A DNA stretch of 64,000 nucleotides, from NCBI RefSeq assembly GCF_000374445.1, contig NZ_KB894421.1, forward strand, positions 1 through 64,000, written 5' to 3'. This document shows positions 54,442 to 63,646 of this stretch, piece by piece (positions within the stretch are counted from its first letter, which is position 1; each line of letters opens with the position of its first letter). The stretch comes from Actinokineospora enzanensis DSM 44649 (GTDB taxonomy: Bacteria > Actinomycetota > Actinomycetes > Mycobacteriales > Pseudonocardiaceae). Under the pieces are notes generated by a model. It saw only the letters and a list, made by a program, of their open reading frames with translations, searched no databases and had not been told where the DNA came from. Position numbers and translations under genes: made by a program.

Positions 54442-55586
54442 CGCGCCCTCCCTGCGTTGGGGATCCGGATCTCCCACTCGGTGCCCACCCGCGGCCCCGT
54501 CTCCAGGTGCACCGACCCGCCCAGCTCGGCCACCCGGCCGCGGATGGAGCGGGCGATGCCGAGCCTGCCTTCGGACTCGGCCGCGGCGAGCCTGCCTGCC
54601 GGGATGCCCACCCCGTCGTCGCGCACGCTCAGCACGATCTCCGCGCCAAGGTCCTCCAGCAGCACCCAGGCCCGCGCGGTCGCGCCCGCGTGCCGGTCCA
54701 CGTTCTCCAGCGCCTCGCGCACCAGGAAGGCCAGCTCGGCGGCGGCCGACTCGGCGACCATGACCGGGGTGCCGGGCACCGACACCTGGTGCCGGTCGGT
54801 CATCAGCACCTGCAGCCGGGGCCGCAGGTCCGCGCGGCCGTTGTCGGTCTCCAGCGGCGCGGCGGCGACTAACGCCCGCAGCGCCACCTCCTGCCGACCG
54901 GCGAGCTCGGCCAGCTCGGCCGCCTCGCCGCCCAGCTCGCGGCCGCGCTTGCGGACCCTGGCCAGCACCTGCAGCACGCTGTCGTGGATGGTCCTGGCCA
55001 GCCGCTCCCGCTCGGCGGTGGCCGCCTCCGCGCGCATCGCCATGGCCAGCCGCTCGGCCGACTGCTTCGAGGTGGTCGAGGCCAGCCCGACCACGAACCC
55101 GATGCCGACCAGCAGGACCAGGTCCCGGGTCAGGTCGGTGTCGACGTAGCCGCGCACGCCGTAGTTGAACAGCGACACCACCGCGCCGAACGCCGTGCCG
55201 CCGACCATGCCGGAGCGCACCGCGCCCACCGCCACCACCGCGGTCACCCAGATCGTGGTCACCAGCGGCACCGCTGTCACGGTCCGCTGCTGGTCGGTCA
55301 GCACCAGCCGGGACGCGGACATCAACAGGCAGCACAGGCCAAGGTCGACGATGGTGAACCAGAGCCGGACCCGGTCCATCCGCAGGTAGACCAGGGAGGT
55401 GGCGAGCGTCCACACCGCCATCGCGGCGATCGTCACCCAGGCCAACGCGGCGCTCGCGTACTCGCCGCCGTGCTGGACCACCACGGCGGCGGCGAACAGC
55501 AACGTGATCACCCGCAGCAGGACCGACGCACGCCATAGGGGCTTGAGCGCGTCCTTGCGCACCGAGCCTGCCGTCGCGCGGGTCAT
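54438..55586 (-). CDS. MacS-like sensor histidine kinase
   Basis: A 382-residue kinase. Five to six membrane helices cover residues 20-180; then a HisKA_3-type dimer domain with the phospho-acceptor His in ERERLARTIHDSVLQVLARV and a HATPase domain (LVREALENVDRHAGATA; SVRDDGVGIP). The ATG overlaps the AI-2E stop (ATGA). Similar kinases pair with NarL-type regulators in Pseudonocardiaceae; signal unknown. Confidence 0.93.
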   Translation of the reverse strand: MTRATAGSVRKDALKPLWRASVLLRVITLLFAAAVVVQHGGEYASAALAWVTIAAMAVWTLATSLVYLRMDRVRLWFTIVDLGLCCLLMSASRLVLTDQQRTVTAVPLVTTIWVTAVVAVGAVRSGMVGGTAFGAVVSLFNYGVRGYVDTDLTRDLVLLVGIGFVVGLASTTSKQSAERLAMAMRAEAATAERERLARTIHDSVLQVLARVRKRGRELGGEAAELAELAGRQEVALRALVAAAPLETDNGRADLRPRLQVLMTDRHQVSVPGTPVMVAESAAAELAFLVREALENVDRHAGATARAWVLLEDLGAEIVLSVRDDGVGIPAGRLAAAESEGRLGIARSIRGRVAELGGSVHLETGPRVGTEWEIRIPNAGRAR

Positions 55587-56776
55587 GGTCCGGCAGGCTC
55601 CGGGTACTCCTCGTCGTCGTCCACCGCGTTGGGCTGTGAACCGGCGTCGTCGAGCACGTCCACCTGGTCCGGATCCGTACCGCCCTCGTTGATCAGCGAG
55701 CGGATGCCCGCGTTGAGCACGGCCAGCAGCGGCACCGACAACAGCGCGCCCGCGATGCCCGCGGCCAGCAGGCCGACGCCGATGGCCAGCACGACCGCCA
55801 GCGGGTGCAGCTTCACCGCCCGGCCGAGCAGCCACGGCTGCAGCACATGGCTCTCGATCTGCATGATGCCGATCACGATCGCCAGCACCACCAGCGCGGA
55901 CACGAACCCGTTGGCGACCAGCGCGATCAGCACCGCCACGGTGCCCGCCACCAGCGCCCCGATGATCGGGATGAACGCGGTGAGGAACACCAGCGCGGCC
56001 AGCGGCACCACCAGCGGCACGCCGACGATCCACAGTCCGATGCCGATGCCGACCGCGTCGAACACGGCCACCGCCGCGGTCGCCCGCACGTAGCTGACCA
56101 GCGAGGAGAAGCCGCGCTTGCCCGCCACGTCGACCCGGTCGCGGACCGGGGCGGGCACCGCGCGGACCACGAACCGCCAGATGCCGCCGCCGTCGAACAG
56201 GAAGAAGATCAGGATGAACAGGGTCAGCAGCAGCCCGGTGAGCACCTCGCCGATGGTCGCCGCGGTGGTGATGGCGCCCGAGGTGATCGCCGACTGGTTG
56301 GTCTTGATGGTGTCGATGGCGTTCTGGATGAACGACTGGATCTGGTCCTTGCGCAGGTGCAGCGGGCCATTGGACAGCCAGTCCTTGATCGCGTCGAGAC
56401 TGTGGTTGACCTGGTCCTGCAGCTGCGGCAGGCCGCTGGTGAACTCGGTGATGACGAAGGTCAGCACGCCGCCGACGATGGCCAGCCCGCCGATCAGCAC
56501 GATCGCGGTGGCCAGCGCCCGCGGCACCCGCCACTCGACCAGCTTGCTCACGCCAGGGGCCATCAGCGCCGCGAGCAGTAAAGCGATCGCCACCGGGATC
56601 ACCACGTGGGCGAAGTAGCCCAGCAGCCAGATGACCACGTACAGCGCGCCGATGATCACCAGGAACCGCCAGGACAGCGCGGCGGCCACCCGGAGGCCCT
56701 TGGGCACCAGCGGGGTGACGTCGTTGTTCGGGAGCGTGGCGCGGTGCTTGAGCCCCGCGACGCGGTTTCTGCTCAT
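55583..56776 (-). CDS. AI-2E family transporter
   Basis: A 397-residue membrane protein with about seven to eight helices in the UPF0118/PerM pattern: WLLGYFAHVVIPVAIALLLAALMAPGVSKLVEWRVPRALAT and later FLTAFIPIIGALVAG. The family exports AI-2 or sodium in some bacteria; for this member the substrate is unknown. It is the first gene of the four-gene operon on this strand, divergent from the beta-helix-like protein. Confidence 0.92.
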   Translation of the reverse strand: MSRNRVAGLKHRATLPNNDVTPLVPKGLRVAAALSWRFLVIIGALYVVIWLLGYFAHVVIPVAIALLLAALMAPGVSKLVEWRVPRALATAIVLIGGLAIVGGVLTFVITEFTSGLPQLQDQVNHSLDAIKDWLSNGPLHLRKDQIQSFIQNAIDTIKTNQSAITSGAITTAATIGEVLTGLLLTLFILIFFLFDGGGIWRFVVRAVPAPVRDRVDVAGKRGFSSLVSYVRATAAVAVFDAVGIGIGLWIVGVPLVVPLAALVFLTAFIPIIGALVAGTVAVLIALVANGFVSALVVLAIVIGIMQIESHVLQPWLLGRAVKLHPLAVVLAIGVGLLAAGIAGALLSVPLLAVLNAGIRSLINEGGTDPDQVDVLDDAGSQPNAVDDDEEYPEPAGP

Positions 56777-56832
56777 CGCCGATCACGGTAATCGCTCATA
56801 CCGCCCCCCGGTGAGGAATCTCGTCTGATGTG

Positions 56833-59094
56833 ATGGCGGTCGTGACCGACCTCGCGACCGGCTACGTCCCCGCCGGGGAGCTGACCCAAACCGAACGGGC
56901 CGTCCGTGACTCGTTCGGGACCGGGGTCCGGCTCGACCTGTCCGGCCGGGCGGACCGCCGGGTGCGCGGCGAGGTGCTGGCCGCGCTGCTGACCGGCGGC
57001 TACCCGCTCGGGGTCGGTGCGATGCCCGCGCTGCGGCTGGACGGGGCCCGGATCACCGGCCGGGTGGACCTGGAAGGCCGGGTGGTGGCCGCGGTGATCA
57101 CGCTGCGCCGCTGCGAGTTCGAGCACCCGCCGGTGCTGCGGATGGCCCGGCTGGTCGCGTTGAGCCTGCGTGGCTGCCACGTGCCCGCGCTGTACGCGCG
57201 GAACCTGCGGGTGGGCAGTGACCTGCTGTTGGAGGCCGGGTTCACCTGCGACGGTGTGCTGGACCTGACCGACGCAACGGTCGATGGCACGCTGCGGCTG
57301 GCGGGCGCGGTCCTGCGCAACCCGGGCGCGGCCGCGCTGCTCGGTGCCCGATTACGGATCTCCGGGTCGATCCAGGCGATCGCCATGCAGTCGTTCGGCG
57401 AGCTGCGGCTGCGCGGGGCGAACGTCGGCGGCAGCGTGCACCTCACCGGCGCGCAGCTGGCCGACCCCTCGGGGACCGCGCTGGAGGCGGCCGGGATGGT
57501 CGTGGCGGGCAACCTGTTCTGCGACGCGGGCGGTGGCCGGTTCGACGCGGCGGGCACGGTCAACCTGTCCGGCGCGCGCATCGGCGGGGACGCGGTGTTC
57601 TCCGGCGCCCAGCTGCGCGACGCCCGCGCGGGCGACGGCCAGGTGCTGGTGACACCGCGTGGCTCGGTGGAGGACCATCACGTGCTCGACGCCGACCGGC
57701 TGCGGGTGGACGGTGACGTGAAGCTGGACGCCGGGTTCACCGCGGACGGGTCGGTCGGCCTGCGCGGCGCCCAGATCGGCGGCCACCTGCTGTTGTCCGG
57801 CGCCACCATCGGCCCGCGCGCCGCGTTGCCCGCGTTGGTGCGGGCGTTCGCGGCGGGCGAGTCGGTCGACCGGGTGCCGGTGGCGCTGGTGGCGGACGGG
57901 GTCGAGGTGCGTGGGGATGTGGAGGCGCGCGGCAGCAGGCTGGGTCGGATCGACTCGGACGGCGACGTGCGCACCGCGTTCCGCGCGTACGGCCAGGTCC
58001 GGTTGGTGGATGCCTACGTGCACGGCAGTGCCGGTCTGTCCCGCGCACGTCTGCGCGGTCCCGGTATCGATGTGCTGTTCGCGGACCGATTGCGCGTGGG
58101 CGGCACCTTGTTTCTGCGCAAGGTGCGCGCCAGCGGTTCTATCCGACTGCAGAACGCGCACATCGGATCGAGCCTGGACTGCTCCGGCGCGCATCTCACC
58201 AAGCCGCGACTACGACCCAACGGTTCGATCAAACCCTCCCTGGACGCGCGCGTCGCCACAGTGGGCAAGGACCTGCTGTGCAGTTACGGGTTCCGCGCGA
58301 TCGGCGGTGTCCGCGTGCGGCTGGTCGAGGTCGGCAAGATGGCCACCTTCGAAGGCGCGCGCCTGGGCGGTCGCTCCAGGCCCGGTCAGGCGGTGGCCGA
58401 CAAGGTGTTGTCCGCCTACGGGCTCACCGCGCAGGAACTGGTTCTCCGCTTCCCCGAGCGCCGCCCGCCGATCGGCATGGTGATCCTCACCCGCGCGTCC
58501 GTGGTGTCGGTGATCGACGGGGCCGGGCTGTGGGCCGCCCGCGGCGGGGTCGAGCTGGAGGACTTCACGTTCACCGCGCTCGCCGCGGTGCCCGAGGTGT
58601 CGGTGCGGACCCGGCTGGCCTGGCTGCGCGCGGTGCAGCCGGACTTCGCGCCCGGCCCGTACGAGCGGCTGGCGGCGGTCTACTCGGACGGTGGCCAGGA
58701 GGAGCTGGCGCAGAAGGTCAACCTGGAGCGCCAGCGCCGCCGCTACGCCGAGCTGCACTGGGCTGGTCGGCTGTGGGGGCGGTTGCAGGACGTGACCGTC
58801 GGCTACGGCTACCGGCCGTGGCTGGCCATGGTGTGGCTCGCGCTGTTCTGGTTGCTGGGCACGCTGTGGTTCGGCGGGCACGTGATGGAGAAGCTGGACG
58901 CCGACACCAACCCGGTGTGGAACCCGCCGCTGCTGGCCACCGACCTGCTGCTGCCCATCATCGACCTGGGCCAGGACAACAAGTGGCGGATGGTCGGTGC
59001 CTCGCAGTGGATCTCCGGCGGGCTCATCGCGGTCGGCTGGATCCTGGCCACCACGGCGGCCGCAGGCGCGACCCGGGTGCTCAAGCGCGGCTGA
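56833..59094 (+). CDS. Membrane-associated protein with beta-helical repeats
   Basis: A 754-residue protein. From about residue 45 to 570 it has many degenerate repeats of 20-25 residues with the pattern LxLxGAxVGGxxxLxGAxL, as in pentapeptide or bactofilin-like beta helices, ending with two C-terminal membrane helices (WLAMVWLALFWLLGTLWFGG and GLIAVGWILATTAAAG). Similar actinobacterial proteins are annotated as membrane-associated oxidoreductases, but no redox motif is visible. An ATG at 56833 overlaps a GTG three bases upstream. Confidence 0.85.
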   Translation: MAVVTDLATGYVPAGELTQTERAVRDSFGTGVRLDLSGRADRRVRGEVLAALLTGGYPLGVGAMPALRLDGARITGRVDLEGRVVAAVITLRRCEFEHPPVLRMARLVALSLRGCHVPALYARNLRVGSDLLLEAGFTCDGVLDLTDATVDGTLRLAGAVLRNPGAAALLGARLRISGSIQAIAMQSFGELRLRGANVGGSVHLTGAQLADPSGTALEAAGMVVAGNLFCDAGGGRFDAAGTVNLSGARIGGDAVFSGAQLRDARAGDGQVLVTPRGSVEDHHVLDADRLRVDGDVKLDAGFTADGSVGLRGAQIGGHLLLSGATIGPRAALPALVRAFAAGESVDRVPVALVADGVEVRGDVEARGSRLGRIDSDGDVRTAFRAYGQVRLVDAYVHGSAGLSRARLRGPGIDVLFADRLRVGGTLFLRKVRASGSIRLQNAHIGSSLDCSGAHLTKPRLRPNGSIKPSLDARVATVGKDLLCSYGFRAIGGVRVRLVEVGKMATFEGARLGGRSRPGQAVADKVLSAYGLTAQELVLRFPERRPPIGMVILTRASVVSVIDGAGLWAARGGVELEDFTFTALAAVPEVSVRTRLAWLRAVQPDFAPGPYERLAAVYSDGGQEELAQKVNLERQRRRYAELHWAGRLWGRLQDVTVGYGYRPWLAMVWLALFWLLGTLWFGGHVMEKLDADTNPVWNPPLLATDLLLPIIDLGQDNKWRMVGASQWISGGLIAVGWILATTAAAGATRVLKRG

Positions 59095-59112
59095 GCGGCC
59101 TGTGGACAAGTG

Positions 59113-59143
59113 TTGACGGATTCTCACGATCACCTGCGATAGT
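59113..59143 (+). promoter_or_regulatory. Candidate promoter for the secreted-protein pair
   Basis: TTGACG (59113-59118) and GATAGT (59138-59143) with a 19-base spacer and a TGC extension before the -10. It is about 165 bp upstream of the next gene. Consensus likeness only. Confidence 0.45.
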
Positions 59144-59307
59144 CACGGATCGTAGCCTGTGGAAACACTCTGTGTTCGTCACACGATCCGGTGGGCATCC
59201 GGAGTCACGCGTGCGTCACGGTGCGTTCCGATGAAAGTGTCTGGCGGTGCACGGCGGCCCCGTCGTGCGACACCGGGACTCCATCGGGAAGGACGGGTAC
59301 CCGCATC

Positions 59308-60225
59308 GTGGACCAGCAGCCGAGAGAGACGACCGCCCTGCGGCGCGCGCTCTCCCGCACCCTGCTCGTCCTGGGCGGCACGCTCGCCAGTACGGCGGCG
59401 GCCTGGGCGATCTCGACGGCCACCGCGGCCGCCGACACCGCCAACCCCGCCGACCTTTCCGACGACCTGCGGGCCGTGGTCGGGTCGGTCGCCACGCTCG
59501 GTCAGCCCGCCCCGGCGGGTGACCAGCAGACCGTTCCCGTCCTGGACCGTGTCGGTGTCCTCGTCGACCACCCAGTGGCCGACCGGATGACGGCCTCGTT
59601 GGCCAGTACCGGCAACCAGGCCGCGCAGGCGGTGGACAAGTTCGGCAAGGACGTCGCCGAGCAGCTGTCCACCCCGGCACTCGCGCAGACCGCACAGTCC
59701 GCGCCGACCGGGCTCGACCTGTCCGGCGCGACCATGCCTGGTCGACTCGGGCAGTTCGTCCGGGACCTGGGCCAGATCGGCACAGCCGGTCAGCACGACA
59801 CGATCCCGGCCGCCGAGGCCCGTTCCGGCGTCGAGCCGCTCGGTGCCCCGGCCCCCGAGGTCGTGACCACCCTCACCCCCGCCGTCCCGACCGCCGAGGA
59901 AGTCACCGGCAAGGTCGGACGGTTCGCGGTGGGCCGCCCCGCGCGCGTCGATGGCGATCTCGCGGAGCAGCGCGGTTCCCCGGGGACGACCCGTGAGCCG
60001 GTCGCCCCCGGCCTGCCCACCGGCCCCGCCCCGTTGGCGCCGTTGAGCACCCCCGCCCCCGCCACCACCGGGCACTCCGGTGGCGGCACGGCGGACTTTC
60101 TCGGCCACAGCCTGGTCATCGCGGTGCCCGCGAGCGCGGGCAGCGACCAGGGCCGCGCCCAGCGCACCGCCCCGGTCCTGGTGCTTGCCACCACCGAACC
60201 GCAGCCGGGCGTCACACCCGACTGA
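59308..60225 (+). CDS. Secreted protein of unknown family
   Basis: A 305-residue protein with a twin-hydrophobic signal peptide (ALRRALSRTLLVLGGTLAST, cleavage after ATAAA). The mature part is Ala/Thr/Pro/Val-rich and low in aromatic residues, without recognised domains; one segment (DDLRAVVGSVATLGQPAPA) hints at a short amphipathic helix. The start is GTG with a weak GGACGGG upstream. It lies 214 bp before the repeat protein, same strand, so the two may work together at the cell surface. No function assigned. Confidence 0.75.
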   Translation: MDQQPRETTALRRALSRTLLVLGGTLASTAAAWAISTATAAADTANPADLSDDLRAVVGSVATLGQPAPAGDQQTVPVLDRVGVLVDHPVADRMTASLASTGNQAAQAVDKFGKDVAEQLSTPALAQTAQSAPTGLDLSGATMPGRLGQFVRDLGQIGTAGQHDTIPAAEARSGVEPLGAPAPEVVTTLTPAVPTAEEVTGKVGRFAVGRPARVDGDLAEQRGSPGTTREPVAPGLPTGPAPLAPLSTPAPATTGHSGGGTADFLGHSLVIAVPASAGSDQGRAQRTAPVLVLATTEPQPGVTPD

Positions 60226-60438
60226 TCCACCCACGCGGCCGAGGAGCGCACCGCTCCCGCCGGGTACGCGCGCACGTCCGCCGTTCCCGGGCCGCGTCCT
60301 CTGCCGCGGGGTTTCCCCGCACCCCCGAAATACGCGGATGACCGCCCGCCGCCAATCGCGCCTCGGCGCCCGGTCACCCGCGCGGCGCCCCGACACGGGG
60401 CAGCCGATCCCGCACCACCTATGAAGGAGAAACACCAG

Positions 60439-63400
60439 ATGCAGACCTGGGCGAAGCGCGGTTTCCAGACCGCGCTGGTCACCGGTGGCTTGCTCATGCT
60501 GGGCACCGGCATCGCGTCGGCTGACGACAACGTCAACCCCGACACCCCCGCTTCCGCGCTCGACGCGCACATCGTGGTCGACGCCAAGGTCCACGACAAC
60601 GCGATCGGCACCGTGCTCGGCGACAGCCGCCTGCCGGACGTCAACCGCACGATCTCCACCAGCCCGCGGGAGCTGCTCAACGCGACCCCCGTCGGCGCGC
60701 TGGCCACCCCCGTACTGGACGACGCCTCCGAGCGCCTGCTGACCGGCACGGACGCGCCGCTGCGCGGCAACAAGATCGTCGGCGACGTGGTCGTCCCGGT
60801 CGACGTGTCCGGCAACGCGATCGCGCTGACCGGCGACGCCGAGTCCACCACCGACTCGACGCAGACCACCGAGCTGTCCACGCCCGTCGGCACCAGCGGC
60901 GAGGACCGCGCCATCGCGGGCAACGTGGTCGACCTCGACTACGCCGCGCCGATCCAGGTGACCGGCAACGCGATCGGCGCCATCGGCAACGCGAAGACGC
61001 ACAACACCGCGTCGCAGACGACCACCGCCGACGGCGACATCACCACCGACGGGCAGTACGGCACGCTCGCGGGCAACGTCGTCGCCCCGCAGCTCACCAC
61101 CCCGGTGCAGGGCAACGGCAACGCGGTCGCGGTCATCGGCAACGCCGACGCGGTCTCGGACACCACGTCCACCAGCACCGTCGGTGGCGTCATCCGCACC
61201 GACGGCGGCCAGTCGACGCTGTCCGGCAACGGCGCGGCCATCCCGCTGGCCGCCCCGGTCCGCGCGACCGGCCAGGCCCTCAACGTGATCGGCAACGCGC
61301 ACTCGGAGTCGACCAACTCCACCAGCGCGCAGGCCGGTGCGGAGGCCCCCGACTTCAACAACAACCCGACCTACGTCTTCTCGAACGGCATCGAGTCGAC
61401 CGGCGGCGGCAACATCGCGCAGACCCCGTTCTCCACCCCGGTGACCGTCGACTGCGCGGTGGGCGGCCTGGTCGGCAACGCGGGCGGCACCTGCACCAGC
61501 GACGTCACCAGCGTCGCGGGCGGCGGCAACCGCAGCTGGGGCAACGACTCCGTGCTCGGCGGCGCCATCGCGGCCACCGGCACCGCGGCCCCGGTCAGCG
61601 TGATCGGCTCGGCGGCAGGCGTCCTGGAGAACGTGTCCACCGACCAGAACAACACGGTGAACACCATCGCGGGCGGGCACAGCCGCACCCGCGGCGAGGA
61701 CGGCGTGCTGTCCGGTTCGCTGGCGAACCTGTCGACGTCGGCCCCGATCGACTCGTGCGCCAACGGCGGCGCCATCGCAGGCGACTCGGACATCGCCTGC
61801 TCCAACATCACCACCACCGGCGCGGGCGGCGACGCGGGTTCCACCGGCGACGACTCGGTCGGCGGCGGCAACGGCGCGGACGTCCCGGTCAGCGTCCCGG
61901 TCGAGCTGATCAGCAACGGCTTCGACGCGCTCGGCGACGGCGACATCTCGGCCACCGAGAGCAAGTTCTCGGCCGCGGGCGGCGACGCCAACACCGCCGA
62001 CGACGACGCGGTGCTGGCCGCCAACATGATCACCGCCCCGGTCGTTGCGCCGGTGCAGGCGTTCGGCAACGTGATCGGCGCCGCCGCGAACACCGACAGC
62101 GACACCGCGCTGGAGAACCAGATCAGCGCGGGCGGCCCGGCGGTCGGCTCCGGCGTCGGCGGCACCGGCTCCGGCAACCTGGTCAACACCCCGGCCGTGC
62201 TGCCGGTGCAGGCGTTCGGCCTTGGCGCCACCGCGATCGGCGACGGCAAGGCGGTCGCCTCCAACGTGACCTCCACGTCCGCGGGCGGCTCGTCCACCAG
62301 CGACGGCACCGACGGCACGCTGTCCGGCAACGTCGTGCACGGCCCGATCGCGGGCGCGATCCAGCCGTTCGGCTCCTCGGTCGCGCTGCTCGGCGACAAC
62401 ACCGCCACCGCGGACAACACCCTGGACATGCTGGCGGGCGGCGGCGCCGACACCACCGGCGAGGACGGCTTCGGCTCCGGCAACCTCATCGCCCCGCAGG
62501 CCCTGCCGGTCGTGCAGGCGTTCGGCGACGCGGTGTCCGGTGTCGGCGGCGACAACGTGGCGCACTCGTCCAGCACCACCACCGGCACCACCGGCGGTGA
62601 CCTGAACACCAACGGCGACGACGGCTTCCTGTCCGGCAACCTCGCCGACGTGCCCGCCATCGTCGCGGCCCAGCCGCACGGCGACGCGGTCTCCGCGATC
62701 GGCAGCGACGCGATCGGCGTGTCGAACAACGACATCACCGGCCAGGCCGGTGGCACCTCCACCACCTCCGGCCACGACGGCAGCCTCAGCGGTATCGACC
62801 TGACCGCCCCGGTCAAGGGCAACGCGCCGGTGCGGGACGTGCCGGTCGAGGTGCTCGCGGACGCGCTGACCAGCGCGACCCAGAGCAGCGACCTGACCGT
62901 CGGCGAGCACCACGACACCGACCAGGACGGCGCGCTGCGCCTGCCGGAGGCCGGTGGCCTCGGCGTCACCGAGGTGCCGTCGCTGCTGAGCGGCCTGCCG
63001 ATGGCCCGCTCCGCGATGCCCCGCTCGGCCATGGGCAACCCGCTGGGCAACCCGCTCGGTGGCCTGCTGGGCGGTGGTTCGTCGAACCCGCTGACCAGCC
63101 CGCTGACCGGCGGCCTGAGCACCGGCAGCCTGACCGGCGCGCTGCCCACCAGCGACCTGCTGCACGGCCTGCCGGTCGGCGGCGGCCTGCCCGTGGCGGG
63201 CGGCCTGGCCAACGGCCTGCCGATGGCGGGTGGCCTGCCGGTCGCCGGTGACCTGACCGGTGGCCTGCCGGTGCACGTGGTCCCGGGGGTCGGCCGTTCC
63301 TCGGTCAGCCGCTCGGGCGTGCCGTCGCTGCCCGCGGTCCCGGCCCTGCCCGCGGTCTCGTCGGTCCCGGGCCTGGACAACCTGTCCGGTGCCTTCGCGG

Positions 63401-63582
63401 GCAACCTGTTCGAGGCGCCGTCGCTCGGTCACCTGCCGGTGCAGGCCCCGATCCAGGCGCCCGCGCTGAACGGTGTGCAGACCCCGGCACTGTCCGGTTT
63501 GGACGCCACCTCGGCGCTGCCGGGCGTCTCCTCGCTGACCGACACCCGGTCGCGGCTGGCGAACCTGTTCGACCTGGGCTGA
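60439..63582 (+). CDS. Large secreted protein with tandem chaplin-like repeats
   Basis: A 1047-residue protein. A signal peptide (RGFQTALVTGGLLMLGTGIASA) is followed by about 85 residues and then 13 to 14 tandem repeats of about 51 residues (60760-62820). Each has a [T/V]LSGN, x4-P-x3-PVQ, GNAxxxIG and AGG core with G/S/T-rich linkers, resembling the chaplin pattern (LSGN, PV, GN, VIG). Repeats 5 and 7 have the Cys pair of chaplins; others do not. The last 220 residues are Gly/Leu/Pro/Ser-rich with NPLGG, GLPV and AGGL units. ATG at 60439 with AAGGAG upstream. No anchor is visible. Confidence 0.8.
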   Translation: MQTWAKRGFQTALVTGGLLMLGTGIASADDNVNPDTPASALDAHIVVDAKVHDNAIGTVLGDSRLPDVNRTISTSPRELLNATPVGALATPVLDDASERLLTGTDAPLRGNKIVGDVVVPVDVSGNAIALTGDAESTTDSTQTTELSTPVGTSGEDRAIAGNVVDLDYAAPIQVTGNAIGAIGNAKTHNTASQTTTADGDITTDGQYGTLAGNVVAPQLTTPVQGNGNAVAVIGNADAVSDTTSTSTVGGVIRTDGGQSTLSGNGAAIPLAAPVRATGQALNVIGNAHSESTNSTSAQAGAEAPDFNNNPTYVFSNGIESTGGGNIAQTPFSTPVTVDCAVGGLVGNAGGTCTSDVTSVAGGGNRSWGNDSVLGGAIAATGTAAPVSVIGSAAGVLENVSTDQNNTVNTIAGGHSRTRGEDGVLSGSLANLSTSAPIDSCANGGAIAGDSDIACSNITTTGAGGDAGSTGDDSVGGGNGADVPVSVPVELISNGFDALGDGDISATESKFSAAGGDANTADDDAVLAANMITAPVVAPVQAFGNVIGAAANTDSDTALENQISAGGPAVGSGVGGTGSGNLVNTPAVLPVQAFGLGATAIGDGKAVASNVTSTSAGGSSTSDGTDGTLSGNVVHGPIAGAIQPFGSSVALLGDNTATADNTLDMLAGGGADTTGEDGFGSGNLIAPQALPVVQAFGDAVSGVGGDNVAHSSSTTTGTTGGDLNTNGDDGFLSGNLADVPAIVAAQPHGDAVSAIGSDAIGVSNNDITGQAGGTSTTSGHDGSLSGIDLTAPVKGNAPVRDVPVEVLADALTSATQSSDLTVGEHHDTDQDGALRLPEAGGLGVTEVPSLLSGLPMARSAMPRSAMGNPLGNPLGGLLGGGSSNPLTSPLTGGLSTGSLTGALPTSDLLHGLPVGGGLPVAGGLANGLPMAGGLPVAGDLTGGLPVHVVPGVGRSSVSRSGVPSLPAVPALPAVSSVPGLDNLSGAFAGNLFEAPSLGHLPVQAPIQAPALNGVQTPALSGLDATSALPGVSSLTDTRSRLANLFDLG
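60760..62820 (+). repeat. 13 to 14 tandem 51-residue repeats (about 153 bp)
   Basis: The repeat register is best set at the GN of LSGN: units begin at 60760 (LRGNKIV), then AIAGNVV, TLAGNVV, TLSGNGA, and so on to FLSGNLA and SLSGIDL. Lengths are mostly 50-52 residues with one longer unit (number 4). Each unit differs, so recombination between them is not perfect. Confidence 0.8.
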
Positions 63583-63604
63583 CCTAGTCCTGTTCGGATA
63601 GACC

Positions 63605-63641
63605 GAGACCGGCCCGGGAGCACGACTCCCGGGCCGGTCTC
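63605..63641. terminator. Stem-loop between the repeat protein and the dioxygenase
   Basis: A perfect 16-bp stem (GAGACCGGCCCGGGAG) with a 5-base loop, between convergent genes. No T tract is seen. Probably a shared terminator. Confidence 0.8.
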
Positions 63642-63646
63642 GCGTC

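Noticed and set aside
60760..62820. CRISPR-like or satellite array interpretation of the 153-bp repeats
   Set aside because: Units are coding, keep one reading frame, and vary like protein repeats; no short identical repeats with unique spacers.
59179..63432. 1417-codon open frame on the minus strand opposite the two secreted-protein genes
   Set aside because: It has no starts or motifs, is Arg/Gly/Asp-rich and mirrors the codon bias of the plus-strand genes, as usual for long antisense frames in high-GC DNA.
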